A stretch of DNA of 64,000 bases from Cristatella mucedo (Eukaryota; Bryozoa; Phylactolaemata; Cristatellidae): contig WPIO01000070.1 of the NCBI GenBank assembly GCA_009760855.2, positions 794,501-858,500 of the forward strand, read 5' to 3'. Position 1 is the first letter of the stretch; every line of letters starts with the position of its first letter. The position numbers and the translations under genes were made by a program. Positions 30,729 through 43,072 of this stretch are shown here, one piece after another. The notes under the pieces are model-generated. The model worked only from the letters and a program-made list of their open reading frames with translations. It was not told where the DNA came from and did not search any database.

Positions 30729-31458
30729 CTAATAATAATGATAATAATGTACTTGATAAAGTGCCCTCAGAGAACTTAATCTCTTTCTAGGCGCTTTACA
30801 TTTGCTGCAAAGTGATATGCAATTGAATAGTAAGTAAAATCATGCTTGAAAAACAAACAAAATGAATAACATGGTTAGGGGTGACATGCACAGGGTCAGC
30901 ATGCAAATGTGGTTAGTGGCAGCATGCACAGTGTCAGCACGCATAAGCACATCAAGGACGAATCACAGGGACCCACTCAATGCTGTGTTTTTAAGTTTCT
31001 TTTAAATGTGGTCAGGTCATGGGATGTTCTGACGCAGGTCGGGAGGGAGTTCCAGGCTTTGGGAGCATACGAGCTGAATGCACGGTCTCCAAAGGATTAA
31101 AGGTTTGTAAGAGGTATTTCTAGACTGTTGGATTCCGAAAAGCGGGTGGTACGATGCTTGGCCTGATGGGGGAGTATGTCGGAGAGATAGGCTGGAGCCA
31201 TAGAATGAAGGGACCTAAAAGTGAGCGACAAAACCTTGAAGTCAATCCGTTGCTTGACTGGTAGCCAGTGCAGGTCGGCGAGAAGTGGAGTAATGTGGCA
31301 ACTTCAGTAATGGCGACAGACAAGCCTAGCTGCGGAGTTTTGCACCAGCTGCAATCGCCTGATCGCACATGCTGGTAGGCCAGTAAGCAGTGAGTTGCAG
31401 AAGTCGAGACGAGATGTCACGAATGCATGGACCAACTTAGATGTGGTATCCTTATCTA
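30729..31458 (-). mobile_element. LINE family A, 5'-truncated
   Basis: Tail, 3' UTR and the C-terminal ~170 codons (minus: LVHAFVTSRLDFCNSLLTGL, PACAIRRLQLVQNSAARLVC) with small deletions. It ends near 31458, where the match to other copies stops. Confidence 0.88.
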
Positions 31459-31844
31459 TACTATCACCTGGCCACATCCAAAAGCAACTGCTTATCTTAT
31501 AATAACTACCGGAAGCACAGGCTGGATGGATTGGAGGACACCTCGCTCCCCCCACCCCCTGTCTTAGGCCAGGAGCAAGGTGCTTGCACGACACAAACCC
31601 GGGTGGCAAATCCTGCAGCAGGAAAGTCTTGATTGCCCACTACATGGGGAGCCGGAGGAGCCACTGGAGGCTTTGCTTCCACTATCTAGGTATGATTGCT
31701 GCCGAATCAGCGATCCCTTAGTGCTCTTTGCTTCCTCCTGGCAGGTGGCCACCTCTCCAGGCCACCGACAATGCTGACCAGTACCCATCTCTCTCCTTGG
31801 ATCACTTGGACAATTCACCCAGCTACTAGTTTAGTAAAGCATTA

Positions 31845-31932
31845 TAATAATAATAATAATGATAATACATTTATATAGCACCCCCAGAAAACTTGATATC
31901 TTTCTAGGCCCTTAACATATGCTGAAAAGGTA
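31845..31932 (-). mobile_element. LINE A-type tail fragment
   Basis: (ATT)n-like run and mutated hairpin only. Confidence 0.6.
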
Positions 31933-32109
31933 GCATGGACGATCTAGCAGTGACCTCCTCTTCCTTTGTCTCGGATGGCAAACTGCCTGAGCAGCTAATT
32001 ATAATGTCCGGCTTTAATCAACTCATGGTTGACAGCAGCTTCTGTTCAAGGCTGGATGCACATTCGAGAACCCCTACAAAATCGATGCATCGAAAGATGG
32101 ACTCAGCAG

Positions 32110-33215
32110 GCCCCCATCGGCCTATTACGCCATTGGTTAGTCAGTGGGAGACTCCAGAGCATCGATGTCAACAGGTGACAAAAATCCTAGATGCCGCTGA
32201 TTTGCATGATAGCTCGGGGCTTTGTGCTTGATCCAATCCATTTCACAATGTATACTCTCCCTCTTGCCGAATACTGAATACCCTGCTCAACATTTGACTG
32301 CTAGTTATCTCCCCAATGCTTAACATCGGCATGGCCACAGCCTCCTTGCAAAATCATGCTCGTTGTCCCTTGACCTGGGCACTTCTTCCTAGTAGAACCG
32401 TGCCCACCTCCTCCATCAAGCCAGACCGGGCTCTTTCTTGAAAAAGTTAAGAACGTGTTGGCAACGTGGCATCCTTCTTGCTGCTTAGGGCTTACATGTA
32501 TTGTTGTGTTACTACTTACAACACGGTCATTCACAATGCCGATGTAATCGCCAAGAACAATATTGGTTTTTATTTCTATGCAGATGACACACAGCTGTTT
32601 GAGTGCTTTGAACCATCTCAGCCTGCAGCATGTCTAACTCTAAACTCCCTTGCTGCATGTATTGCAGATATTTCCACTTGAATGGCAGCAAACTTTCTCA
32701 CCACTGAATACCAATAGAAGCAACTAACTAGCTATGGGTAAACCTAGGTTTACTCAGAAATTGAAAAACCTAACCCTGAAAATGGATCCTACCAGGATAA
32801 TTTCTGCAGCATCTGGAAGAAGTCTTAGTGTCCTGCTCTAAAGTGACTCTTCAAAGGACGACGACCACTTCGGCGCCGCAGTCAAGTCTGCAGTCAAGTC
32901 TGCAGTCAAGTCTGCAGTCAAGTCTGCAGCCTACTTTGAGCTACTCAATATAGCAAAAACAATCCGGGCCTACTTATATAGGGATGCTGCATCCAAGTTG
33001 AGTCCATGCATTTGTGACATCCTGTTTCGACTTGTATGACTCACTACTGGAATGTCATCTAGTCTATGTTTCAATGAGGTGCTTACAGCCGGTGCAGCAC
33101 TCAGCTAAGCCTTCTGTTGTTACGGTTCTAGTTGCCACAGTACATACTCAGTACCAGCCGGTGCACTGGCTGCCCATCAAGCATTGCTTCGATTTCAACG
33201 TTTTTCCACTTACTT
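32110..33215 (+). pseudogene. LINE family A, degenerate, with an insertion
   Basis: Plus strand: RT region from the YLS-to-QSI block (32140), through [20 protein letters not shown] (32545, YADD retained), to LTLNSLAACIADIST and the C-terminal domain near 33200, with many stops. A 266-bp insert (32271-32536) sits between 6-bp repeats TGCCGA. At 32880-32930 the 12-bp unit TCTGCAGTCAAG is repeated about five times. Near 33215 it switches to LINE family B sequence. Confidence 0.8.
32271..32536. mobile_element. 266-bp insertion with 6-bp target duplication
   Basis: Flanked by TGCCGA at 32265-32270 and 32537-32542; intact LINE A copies have this word once (TGCTGATGTGATTGCC context). No hairpin tail or poly(A) is visible, and the family is unknown. 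Confidence 0.6.
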
Positions 33216-33620
33216 CTTACGTAACGAAATCTTCTCTCCTGCTGCCGACTATGGCACATTCTTTCCAGCCGTCATGAGCAGCAACCTCCACGCTACTCAC
33301 TACCTCAACTGCCCTCCAGACTCAGCCCTAATAATAACAATAACAATAATAATAATACGTTGATATAGCGCCCTCAGAGAACTCAATCTCTTTCTAGGCA
33401 CTTTATATTTGCTGCAAAGGAAGCACTAGCGATCCCTCTCACTTTCTCTTTGCTGTGTAAGATGAAGTCTGTTGGCTACCACATGCATACCGAAAGCCGC
33501 TTCGGCTTCAAGTGCAACAGGGTGCATTTGAGCGTAACTTTGTGAGCAACAGAAAACTCTCCTTCGTATCACCCACCTAGTCTTTGTGGCTTTGTGGAGC
33601 TACAGACGAATGTAAATGCT
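33216..33620 (+). mobile_element. LINE family B 3' end with nested LINE A tail
   Basis: Family B 3' region at 33216-33325 and 33426-33620, with the end words CCGAAAGCCGCTTCGGCTTC and GGAGCTACAGACG. It is interrupted by a minus-strand LINE A tail (33326-33425, (ATT)n and hairpin). The A insertion is therefore younger. Confidence 0.82.
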
Positions 33621-34437
33621 GTCCCTATATTTTCCAGCTTACTTATCATCCGAACTCTTTCCTGACCACACTACGCATCACACTAACGACACTTCTGACC
33701 CAAGTCGTAGAAGCTGAGGTCGGCTGAGTGGCACAGTGCTCAAGCAGGCTTGTCAGCACCACAGCTACACCATAACAGAGTCGTCGAGGTTAGAAGCAAC
33801 TCTGACCTTGGCCATAGCACAAAAAAGCCCATTAAGAAGAGACTCGGAGATAAAATGTGTTTCAACATACTGCGATTTTGTTGTGGATGTCATTATCACT
33901 AATTATTTTACAAGAGTCCTTTCCAGCCAACACCAAGTGCAGAAAAAGATTTAGTTTTCCTATGTGCTATACAACTGTATTAATATGACTACTAAGTCAA
34001 ACGGCATGTAACACCTTTCGGTCCCGTGCTCTGTAGCACACAGCTGCTAAACAGAGTAAATAGCAATGGCAAGGCCAATGTGGCAGGCCCTTGCTAGCGA
34101 TCAGAGAGAACCAATCTACATAAAATCTGTCGGTGACAATCACAAGTCAGTAGGACAAAGTATGCTCCTGTCTGAAATCAAATGCACATTGCATTTCAGT
34201 GGCTTGTCTGTGTGTCCAAGTGGGTGCACTCGCATGCATGCATGCATGCATGCGTCAGCGCTAGCTCGATGATTGTGTCATCAACATAATCCTCCACTGG
34301 GCCGGTCATCAAGCTGCAGCAGACGGGATCGCCAGGGATGACAGGCCAAGAAGCGGTAGAAGGGCAGGGGCGTCAGCCGAAGCTCGACTACAGGGCAAGG
34401 CTGGAGATGGTAACTGCTCGACCGGAAGCAGCACTAC

Positions 34438-34519
34438 CTTATGCTCCAGCGACATTTTGGACAGCTCGTCGCAGAGGTCGCCAAAGCTCGAGCTCTCCAG
34501 CCACAGCTCGTAGAGAGAC
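34438..34519 (-). CDS. TRMT11: TRMT11 exon (N-terminal region)
   Basis: An 82-nt exon from acceptor GTGTGCTTGCAG to an AAG|GTAGTG donor. One leading G completes the AG left by the exon at 36367 (Arg), then SLYELWLESSSFGDLCDELS and KMSLEHK. Vertebrate TRMT11 has SIFELWGHGQSPEELYSSLK at this place. The reading frame is open upstream of the acceptor, but the true upstream exon lies 1.8 kb away (see rejected items). Confidence 0.9.
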
Positions 34520-35089
34520 CTGCAAGCACACAACGTCCGCGATGTCGACGGCACAATCGCTTCCCTTGGCATTGACACTAGAAGCCTAGAAACAGCGTGC
34601 ATAAAAACAGCCGCCGAGCTGAGCACCTTGCCAGAAGAGCGGGTGGACATGACAAAGGTCCGACAGCCATATTAGTCGAAGCGTTAGAGACATCGCGTCT
34701 GGATTGCGACGATTGCCTGTATTCATTATTTATTCATTATAAACTACTCCTTTCACTTAATACTATTTCAACATGTGGTTGTGTTGTGTGCACCTGCGCG
34801 GCTTCTGCTGCTGTAATTAGCGAAGCGCCTGACACTAATGCACGTGCCTCGCCTGTGGCCAACAGTTAAGCCATTGGAGCAGCGCAGCGTCGGGCCACCA
34901 CTGCAGATTATATTTCGTGTCGTCTGCTGCGATTGATTGGGCTCCCATAGATATGTGCCCGTTGAGAGTAATAAAGGAGAGTCTCGTTTACCGCGCACGT
35001 TTGCCTGCTGTGTCTTCGTGACACTCCCACAAGAACAGCCGCCACTGGAGACACTGTCATACAACAGTTGACAACTCGGAAGCTCGCTG

Positions 35090-35392
35090 TTCTGTCATCA
35101 TTGGGATATCTACCACATCACACCATTTCTGTCTCAGCTTCAGCGGCTCCCATTCAAGCATCAAATAGATTTCAAGATCCTCTCTCAGACTTACAGGTTG
35201 TTTCACTCGCTTACACCAGTCTACTTAGCCTGGCTCCTCCTCCAGTTCGCCATTGTACCTAGGCTCCTCAACTTCCAGTCCCCTTGTCATTCCTTGCACT
35301 AAACTGAAATCTTTCGGTGATGAGGCCTTCACATCTTACGTACCAAAAGTCTGGAACTAAAACTAACTTCGGTCCCGATTTGCAATGATCTT
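35090..35392 (+). mobile_element. LINE family C fragment
   Basis: Plus strand, C-terminal domain of an L2-type ORF (WLPFKHQIDFKILSQTYRLF, HSLTPVYLA read across frames). Its 3' UTR resumes at ~36030 after a LINE A insertion. Confidence 0.7.
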
Positions 35393-36025
35393 GGACAATA
35401 ATAATAATAATATATTTGTATAGCTACATGAGAGAAAATGAATCTCTTTCTAGGCACTTTACATATGCTGTAAAAAAAGCCTGATCGAATGGTTAGTGAT
35501 AGGATGTTCAATGCCATCAAGCATACCATGGTAAGAGGTGACATGCACAGGGTCAGCATACATATATGGTTAGTGGCATCATGCACAGTGTCAGCACACA
35601 TAAGCAGCACACGGAGGACGAATCACATGGACCCATTAAATGCGGTGATGGATGCGTTTTTAGCTTCTTCAAATATGTGGTCAATCAAGTCAGTGGATGT
35701 CGAGACGTCAGTCGGGGGGGGGGTGAGTTCCATGCTTTGTGAGAATATGACGTAAAGGTACGGTCTCCAAAGGATTTGACGCTCGTAGTTATTGCTAAGC
35801 ATAATGTAAAGTGCCTGGAAAGAGATTGAGTTCTCTGAGGATGCTATAACAACTGTATTATTTTTATTACGAGGTATAGGTAAACGATTAGATTTCGAAA
35901 ACAGGGTGGTACGATGCTTAGCCCGGTGGGGGAGTGAATCAGATAGGTAGGCTGGAGCCAAAGAATGGAGGGACCTAAAAGTGAGTGACAAAACCTTGAA
36001 GTCGATGCGCTGCTTGGATCACTTA
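35393..36025 (-). mobile_element. LINE family A inserted in LINE C
   Basis: Minus-strand tail, 3' UTR and C-terminal ORF part (SLTFRSLHSLAPAYLSDSLP). A plus-strand LINE A-type tail (35795-35870, hairpin then TTATTTTTATTA) is nested inside it. That makes three insertion layers. Confidence 0.82.
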
Positions 36026-36029
36026 AGTC

Positions 36030-36260
36030 TCAGGTAACGAGCCATCTGTTAAGCTCAGCTTTCCCTGCGTCCCACAGTACTTATTTTTTGTTCCTGTGTT
36101 CTTTACGCACTTATCAGTACATAATTCAGAACATTTTGCCAACCAGGCGTCCGACTAACCGTTGGCACTGAGTGTCTTCTCGTGTGCTTTTGCATACTCG
36201 TCAAAGCACGATAACATACACATCATTAACCCTTAGTTATTTATTGTCTTGCAGAGAGTT
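36030..36260 (+). mobile_element. LINE family C 3' UTR
   Basis: Continues the fragment at 35090-35392. It shares GTGTGCTTTTGCATRCTCGT and TTGCAGAGAGTTG words with 47290-47610. Confidence 0.6.
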
Positions 36261-36366
36261 GCAAATTCCCCCCTCGACAGCCAACTAGTTCTCTTACGGC
36301 ACTATTCATAACCACCTATCGTCAATATTATTTTTTTTATGTTGATGCCAGCTTCGCTCAGCTTAC

Positions 36367-36440
36367 CTGATCAAAACGGATCGATGCAGCAGCTGCTTGC
36401 CCACATCCTCACTTGGCAGACTTAGACACACATACGGACA
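36367..36440 (-). CDS. TRMT11: TRMT11 exon, most N-terminal found
   Basis: A 74-nt exon from acceptor CCGCTACTGTTGTAG to the donor ATCAG|GTAAGC. It encodes CPYVCLSLPSEDVGKQLLHR and SVLI plus two bases (AG) completed to Arg by the next exon. Vertebrate TRMT11 has SPFWILSIPSEDIARNLMKR and TVCAK; the LPSED core and the following helix align without a gap. An in-frame TAG at the acceptor shows that the exon starts here. About 45 upstream residues (start Met to the x-EFRLPE stretch in vertebrates) are unaccounted for and should lie at higher coordinates or beyond the window. Confidence 0.9.
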
Positions 36441-36723
36441 CTACAACAGTAGCGGATGCAAGCAGTCAGTGGCAGCAGCAGGGGCAAACAATCAACAATA
36501 CGTGACCACGCGCGACCGATGACAGCAGCCACACAAGCATATGCCAAAGAAGGCACAGCCCAGTCGACGAATGGCAGTGCACCGTGCAGCTGTCGCACTG
36601 CACTTCATCGTGAAGAGGAGAAACTGCTGCACAACTACTCCCCACTCACTGAGTAAGTGGTACCCAATCCACAGTAGTCATCTGTCCTGATATGGATGTC
36701 CTTACACATCACATATATAATAT

Positions 36724-36872
36724 ATAATTCATTTGTACTGCAACCTAAGAGAACTTAAGTCTCTATTCAGGCGCTTCACGCATGCCACTGGGCTCAAGCC
36801 CACGACCTCGGTCATCAAATACATTTACCTTGACCTTACTCGAGGCGACAGCCTTAGACCACTGGTCCAAGC
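36724..36872 (-). mobile_element. SINE-B
   Basis: Minus strand: tail hairpin (36745-36780) and B-box GTCGTGGGCTTGAGCCC. The A-box end is decayed. Confidence 0.75.
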
Positions 36873-37194
36873 CACCAGGGCAACACGCTATCAAGGCTCG
36901 ATACACTACAGCATCGATCAGCAAAACAAGGAACATGTTCGGAAATGGCATTAGGCAAACAAAGAAAGAGCTGACAAAAGTAAATGTTTAAACGTAGCTA
37001 TAGTTACACTAACAAGTTACACCGAGCAGCTCGTGCAAAGCTGCCTTGTATGACAGGAGCACCAGGGAGTGGCAGCGGCCAAAATAACTGACAAAACAAT
37101 TACAGCAACAACGCACTCAGCGAGTTCACGGTGAAACTGCAAACTGCTACTCATAGAATACTCACGAAAATGTGGCTGGATTAAAAGACTTCTC

Positions 37195-38045
37195 TATTCC
37201 AATTAAGTTATGCTGCTGTGCGACTATCACCGTTTGCTCAGAACCTATGCTGCGTCTTTGACAGCTGCCTAAATTTTGAAAGTTTCATTAACAAGACTGC
37301 CACCACAGCTAGCCAACACGTCCGATCCCTATCTAAGATTAGGGACTGTCTACCACGGTGCAATGCAAAAAATTAATTAGCGCCCTAGTTCTGCATCGGC
37401 TAAATTGTTGCAATTTCATTTTGGCTGGGCTGCCAAAAAAAAGCTGTTAGGCCATTGAAGCTGGTGACGAATAGAGCTGAAAGGCTAGTTTACAAATCCC
37501 AGAGGTTCAGCCATGTGTCTCCTTTGCTGAAGGAGCCTGGTAGGCTTCCGGTTGATCAAGAGATACAGAGTAAACTTCGTATGCTGACCACCAAGATCTG
37601 CAACAGGGCTTGACTCCTTCATACCAAGATGAACTGCTGCATCGGTTTCGGCCTCCTCGTGGTATCCTGCATCAGTTTCAGCCTCCTCGTGGTATCAGGT
37701 CCTCTATGGACAATAAATTAGCTGTTCCGTTTGCGGCAGAAGCTCGTGCTCAGCAGGTCCTAGACTGTGGAACTTGCTTCCAAAAATTTTATGCAATGAC
37801 AACTACTCTTCTGACGACTAAGGCTCATCCTTTCCAGCGGTCCTGAGCTGCTACTTCCATGCTACTCACTACCTCAACTGCTCTCCTGACTCTGCTATGC
37901 TTCCCACTTTCTCTTTGTTGTGTGAGACAAAGTCTGTTGGCTCCGAATGTGTACCGAAAGCCGCTTAGGGTTTGAGAACCCTATACACTCTCGTGCATGT
38001 TACGTCAACTTTGTTTTTGCAGCTTTGGGAAGTTACAGACAGTAG
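37195..38045 (+). mobile_element. LINE family B, 5'-truncated, degenerate
   Basis: Plus strand, collinear with 8480-9330: GTTCGACAGCTGCCTA-like start, the SKIRSC block, the FGWAAKKS block, 3' UTR and end CTTTGGGAAGTTACAGACAG. There is a 36-bp internal duplication near 37640-37695 (CATCGGTTTCGGCCTCCTCG / CATCAGTTTCAGCCTCCTCG). Confidence 0.85.
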
Positions 38046-38059
38046 TTACATACATACCT

Positions 38060-38120
38060 ACTTACACACACGCACGCAAACACACGCACACATGCACGCA
38101 CGCGCACACACGCGCGCACG

Positions 38121-38159
<39 letters not shown>

Positions 38160-38160
38160 C
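38060..38160. repeat. (CA)n / (CG)-interrupted microsatellite
   Basis: Alternating purine-pyrimidine run of CA, CGCA and CACG, a potential Z-DNA former, at the 3' end of LINE B. Confidence 0.95.
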
Positions 38161-38582
38161 GTACATACATACCGTATGTACATAAGCATACATGCACGCA
38201 TATATACTTGGCATGCTACCGATAAGGTAGCCCCAATCCTGCATGGTGGTAACCTGAGCCTCGGGTTCAAATCGTAAATAAGACCAGTTCGGTACACTGA
38301 ACAATCAGCCAATGGGTACCTCAACTTAAGCCTAGTCTGAGGCCAGCCCAGGATTAAGCATTAGGCTGAGGATGGGATTAAGCATTAGGGATGGGCTCAC
38401 CCAATCCAGAGAGGGCTACAGGAGACTGGCATGTTTTGGTGCTGGAACTACATTCTTCGGCTTAATCAAGTGTTTCCCAGAGATTTAAAATTTGGCTACC
38501 GACTTTAATCTACGATAAATCCAACTGACACCGTGATCCCTCCCTGGCTTCTGCTAACTGCTAACTATATCTTAATTTACAG

Positions 38583-38675
38583 CTGGGCACTGGCCATGTG
38601 GAGATGCTTTCCACAGCTGCCATCACGGCTCACCTCATGCAGAAGCAGCGTCTCGCTCTTCCTCTTAGCTCTTAA
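38583..38675 (+). other. Possible terminal coding exon, unidentified
   Basis: A good acceptor region (GCTAAC branch-point-like words, then TCTTAATTTACAG) precedes 30 open codons and TAA: LGTGHVEMLSTAAITAHLMQ, KQRLALPLSS. The peptide looks protein-like, but I recognise no family and cannot connect upstream exons. The opposite strand is equally open and ends in GAG|GTGAGC, which weakens the case. Confidence 0.2.
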
Positions 38676-39594
38676 CTCTTGTAACGTTACTTTACTCCCT
38701 GGTTCACTTTTCCTAATTCGCGTTTTTGCCCACGACTCTGGCTTAGCACTCAGGTCACCCATGCAGAATGAGATTCGGAAGATGAGATACACTCGGGAGA
38801 TCCGGTGGGGGTACAGCCAATCATTATCCCAGCCTTCTTCTGGAGCCAACAGCAATCACCACCAGTAAATGCATCGAAAGCATTTGCTTTTTCACCTCCA
38901 GCCCATAAACCGGCACAGCCATCGGTGGAGCTGCCAGGGTTTGAGCACTCAGCCAATCAGCAGCTGAAGGGCCTAATTAGGGCTTGCAGTATAGCTCTCC
39001 TAGACACTAGCACATACTGGCGGTTTCGGCAAAAGCAAAACAACTTCCAACGGCTGCCACATACTAGCCAGCTATGACTCAGTCGACTAAAAAACAACAA
39101 ACCGCCGGGCCAACAGATGCTAAGCCGCTTAGGAAGAAAGATCATCAGTAGCCGGAATGAATACCTCGGTTAATCTTGAAACGATAGCAGCCTGAAGCCG
39201 GATTGCCTAGCCAAGGCATGGTGCACTCCCCTAGCCACAGTCTCGATGCCACTAGTCAGCAATCAGGGCTGGCTTAGTCAGCACTCGGGCCGGCACTCGC
39301 CTTGCCTGGTGGCTACCTAAAGAGTGCCAAACCGTGTGTGCAAAATTATAAAGGAAAATTGTTGGCCGCCTATAGGCTGGAGTCTACAGTCACCTCTGCC
39401 AATACACAGACCACGATGGAGGCCACCAACACACACAGAGCAGCTATTAAAGGAAATGGCTAGGCCACTTCAGCTAGTGCAAGGATGGGGTCAGCAACTC
39501 ACGACCTGGGGGGGGGATTGAATCACTTGCATGGCAAGTGAAGACTATCCACAGGAGAGGGAGGAGGTTGTGAGGCTAAGCTACTCACGGTTTT

Positions 39595-39680
39595 AGGTCA
39601 CTTCATTCTTTGGCTCCAGCCTATCTGTCAGATCTACTCCCCCACCAGGCCAAGCATCGTACCACCCACTTTTCATCGCA
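39595..39680 (+). mobile_element. LINE family A fragment
   Basis: About 85 bp of the ORF C-terminus (GGCTCCAGCCTATCTGTCAG...CCACTTTTC), cut off by the CA microsatellite. Confidence 0.75.
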
Positions 39681-39681
39681 A

Positions 39682-39702
39682 TCACACACACACACACACA
39701 CA

Positions 39703-39767
<65 letters not shown>

Positions 39768-39814
39768 ACACAGACACACACACACACACACACAGACACA
39801 CACAGACACACACA

Positions 39815-39852
<38 letters not shown>
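39682..39852. repeat. (CA)n microsatellite with CAGA variants
   Basis: About 170 bp of CA units interrupted by CAGACACA. It directly adjoins LINE A fragments on both sides. Confidence 0.97.
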
Positions 39853-39874
39853 TAACTCACACACAACACATAGA

Positions 39875-39960
39875 CAATAATAATAATAATAATAATACAC
39901 TTGATAAAGCACCCTCAGAGAACTCAGTCTCTTTCTAGGTGCTTTACGTTTGCTGAATCA
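39875..39960 (-). mobile_element. LINE family A tail fragment
   Basis: (ATT)n, hairpin and TTTGCTG start of the 3' UTR. Confidence 0.75.
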
Positions 39961-40159
39961 CAATAGATGTACATTATTGCAGAACCACAATACATGAAAT
40001 ACAAATCAAACACAACACACCAACAACACAACACGCTTGCACATGCGCAGGCACAAGCACGTGTACACACATACATACCTATGTGCACATGTGCATGTTT
40101 CAAATATACTCAAATGCATTACATTACTTTAAGACCTGGCACGCATCAGCATGTCAAAC

Positions 40160-40680
40160 GGCAAGAGGGGTATTACTTATTGGACTAGTGCCCGAAAAAA
40201 TAAAACTACAACTTATGAGGTTCAAGATACTTCAACGAATTTTTTAATATTTCTGAAAACTTAATTAAAGAATAAACTAGTTATTTCAATTTACTTAAAA
40301 AATAATTTGAGTTTGGGCCCAGAAATTAGTTAAGCAACGATCAAATGGCTGCTCATCATCCCTACTTCATAATTCAATGCACATTCCTTTTTTTATTATC
40401 AACAATGAGAGTACATGTTGTAGCTACATTTGAAAGTTAATAAATTATCCTACTGTTGATGATTTTGACATGACAGACATCATGCTAAATAGGCGTCTTT
40501 TTAATATGACACACACCAAGTCACGGACTCACAGTCAAAATTATGTAGGTTGATGGGCGTTCTTGACTGGTGTCGTGTTACTTTTGCCATATTTTTTGAA
40601 TAACATCACTGTGGGATCTACGTGGGATCGTTAGCTGCGATTCGGTGGGGAAGGTAGTTCAACCAGTATTCGATCAAGCG
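40160..40680. other. AT-rich spacer
   Basis: AT-rich sequence without a recognised repeat, gene or RNA. Confidence 0.5.
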
Positions 40681-40842
40681 GCGGAGAGGCCGCTACCACA
40701 ATTGCTGAGAATCCCCCGTAAAAATTCTGGTTTGGGAGCCATCAGACGAATTTGAAACGTGTAGTCTAATAAGTGTTGAATAATGACACTTATTACCGAG
40801 AAGTCAACTGCAGGCAGCTGCAAGCAACCACCCTCAGGCATA

Positions 40843-41275
40843 TCCAAGCATCGTACCACCCGCTTTTCGGAATCCAACAGTCTAGAAATACCTCGTACAA
40901 ACCTTAAATCCTTTGGAGACCGTGCATTTAGTTCGTATGCTCCCAAAAGCCTGGAACTCCCTCCCTGACCTGACCACATTCAAAAGGAACTTAAAAACAC
41001 ACCTATTTAGGACAGTATTTAGTGGGTCCATGTGATTCGTCCTTCACGTGCTTATGCGTGCTGACACTGTGCATGCTGCCACTACCCACGTTTGCATGCT
41101 GACCCTGTGCATTTCAACCTCTAACCATGTTATTCATTTTGTTTGTTTTTCAAGCATGATTTCACTTACCATTCAATTGCATTTCCATTTGCAGCAAATG
41201 TAAAGCACCTAGAAAGAGATTAAGTTCTCTGAGGGCGCTTTATCAAGTACATTATAATAATTATTACTATTATAT
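40843..41275 (+). mobile_element. LINE family A 3' end
   Basis: Plus strand: last ~60 codons (ESNSLEIPRTNLKSFGDRAF, SSYAPK), complete 3' UTR, tail hairpin (41206-41240) and (ATT)n-like tail. Confidence 0.88.
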
Positions 41276-41277
41276 CC

Positions 41278-41450
41278 CCTGGGTTTAGCCTAGAGGTAAT
41301 GTGCCTGCACTTCACGACCCAGGTCAAGTGTTCGAGTCCTACGAGCAGGCAAGTCGGTAATGCCCTTCGCTAGTTGGAGTGATAGCTGTTACAGCTCCTC
41401 TGCAACTATGTTAATGAGGCTGCCTAATCAGCTAACCTTTACTCTTCATT
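41278..41450 (+). mobile_element. SINE-A variant
   Basis: Plus strand: GGGTTTAGCCTAGAGGTAAT head, B-box AGTGTTCGAGTCC, body TGATAGCTGTTACAGCTCCT, end GCTGCCTAATCAGCTAACC. The head differs from other SINE-A copies, so it may be a sister subfamily or a head swap. Confidence 0.7.
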
Positions 41451-41499
41451 TCCTGAAGATCACACCCTCTTCTTTCCAAAGGAGTCCGACCGTGGAAGT

Positions 41500-42480
41500 C
41501 GTAACGTGCAGTGCTAACGGAGGCCCAACTCGCCACAAACAGGATTCGGATGCATAGATGCATGTCACTCCATTTGCTCCGAGCAAATCCGAAAAAGAAG
41601 AAACACTAGTAGGGGCTTATGCAGCCCAGCAAGGCTTCATAAGGCGCTAAAGTCCAATCGGGTCACCAGGGAGCCTTTCACTGAGCTACTTCTGGCGGGA
41701 GTTAGCTGTTCCACAGTGACAGCAGCAGCCTAGAGCTGACCGACAGCTGGGAAATGTCAGCATCATTCGATAGGCACCAGACGATTGAATCACCGACCTC
41801 CTCGAGTTGCGGTTTGCACTACCGGCTAGACGTCTCCTGGGAGTACTCTCTGTGATAGCCAAAGGTCACAGTATGACAGTGTGCCAGAGCTTTCCAGTCC
41901 AGCCACTGACTCAAGGCAAGGCTGGACCGGCCCTAAGAACCACCGGTTTTGGAATTTCAAATGCCGACGTTGTTTCCTGACATATTGTTTCCTCTCTAGC
42001 ATGGGATACATACCTTTGTGCAGCGCGGTCGAGGTGCAGCAATCGAGCTGCAGCGATTCAGCCAAGCTCACATTTGTTCATCAAAAGCAGAAAGCTGGCG
42101 TGACCTGTTTGCCTGTCTCTGCAAGCCACAGCTTCAACTCGCAAGGCCGACAACATGAGTTAGCTCACTCTTTGCTATAGAGCTTCGACATCCCTCTGGA
42201 TTGTTTAATATTACATAAATCCGGTCAGCAAGTCAGCTACAGAGTTAGCCACAGGTGCTCTCATTATAGAGCGCTCATCACCAATACAGTTCGTTCACAA
42301 GCTCTTCTGTTTCGTGCAGGTCAAGAGTTATTCAGAAATATAAAGAGAAATCTACAGTTGATCGTAATCCAACTGGTGTACGATCCAACACGAGTGACCA
42401 CGAGGTATTTTTGTTGAAAATTGAGCAAACAATAAAAAGTAGCAAAGTCTGACTGAGATTAATGACAAGCCCAACCCCTC
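41500..42480. other. Unique sequence, no confident feature
   Basis: No repeat family recognised. Short open frames on both strands around 41881-42071 overlap each other and have no motif. Confidence 0.4.
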
Positions 42481-42528
42481 AGCAGGATGTCTATTAGGCC
42501 ATTACTTCCAATCGACTACTGTAACCTT

Positions 42529-43072
<544 letters not shown>

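Noticed and set aside
34520-34585. Upstream extension of the TRMT11 exon (LLVSMPREAIVPSTSRTLCA in frame before SLYELW)
   Set aside because: It resembles the expected x-LSIPSED region by chance and has its own acceptor-like TTTCTAG. But the exon at 36367-36440 matches much better (CLSLPSEDVGKQLLHRSVLI), ends in a consensus donor and has exactly the phase needed for the acceptor at 34520.
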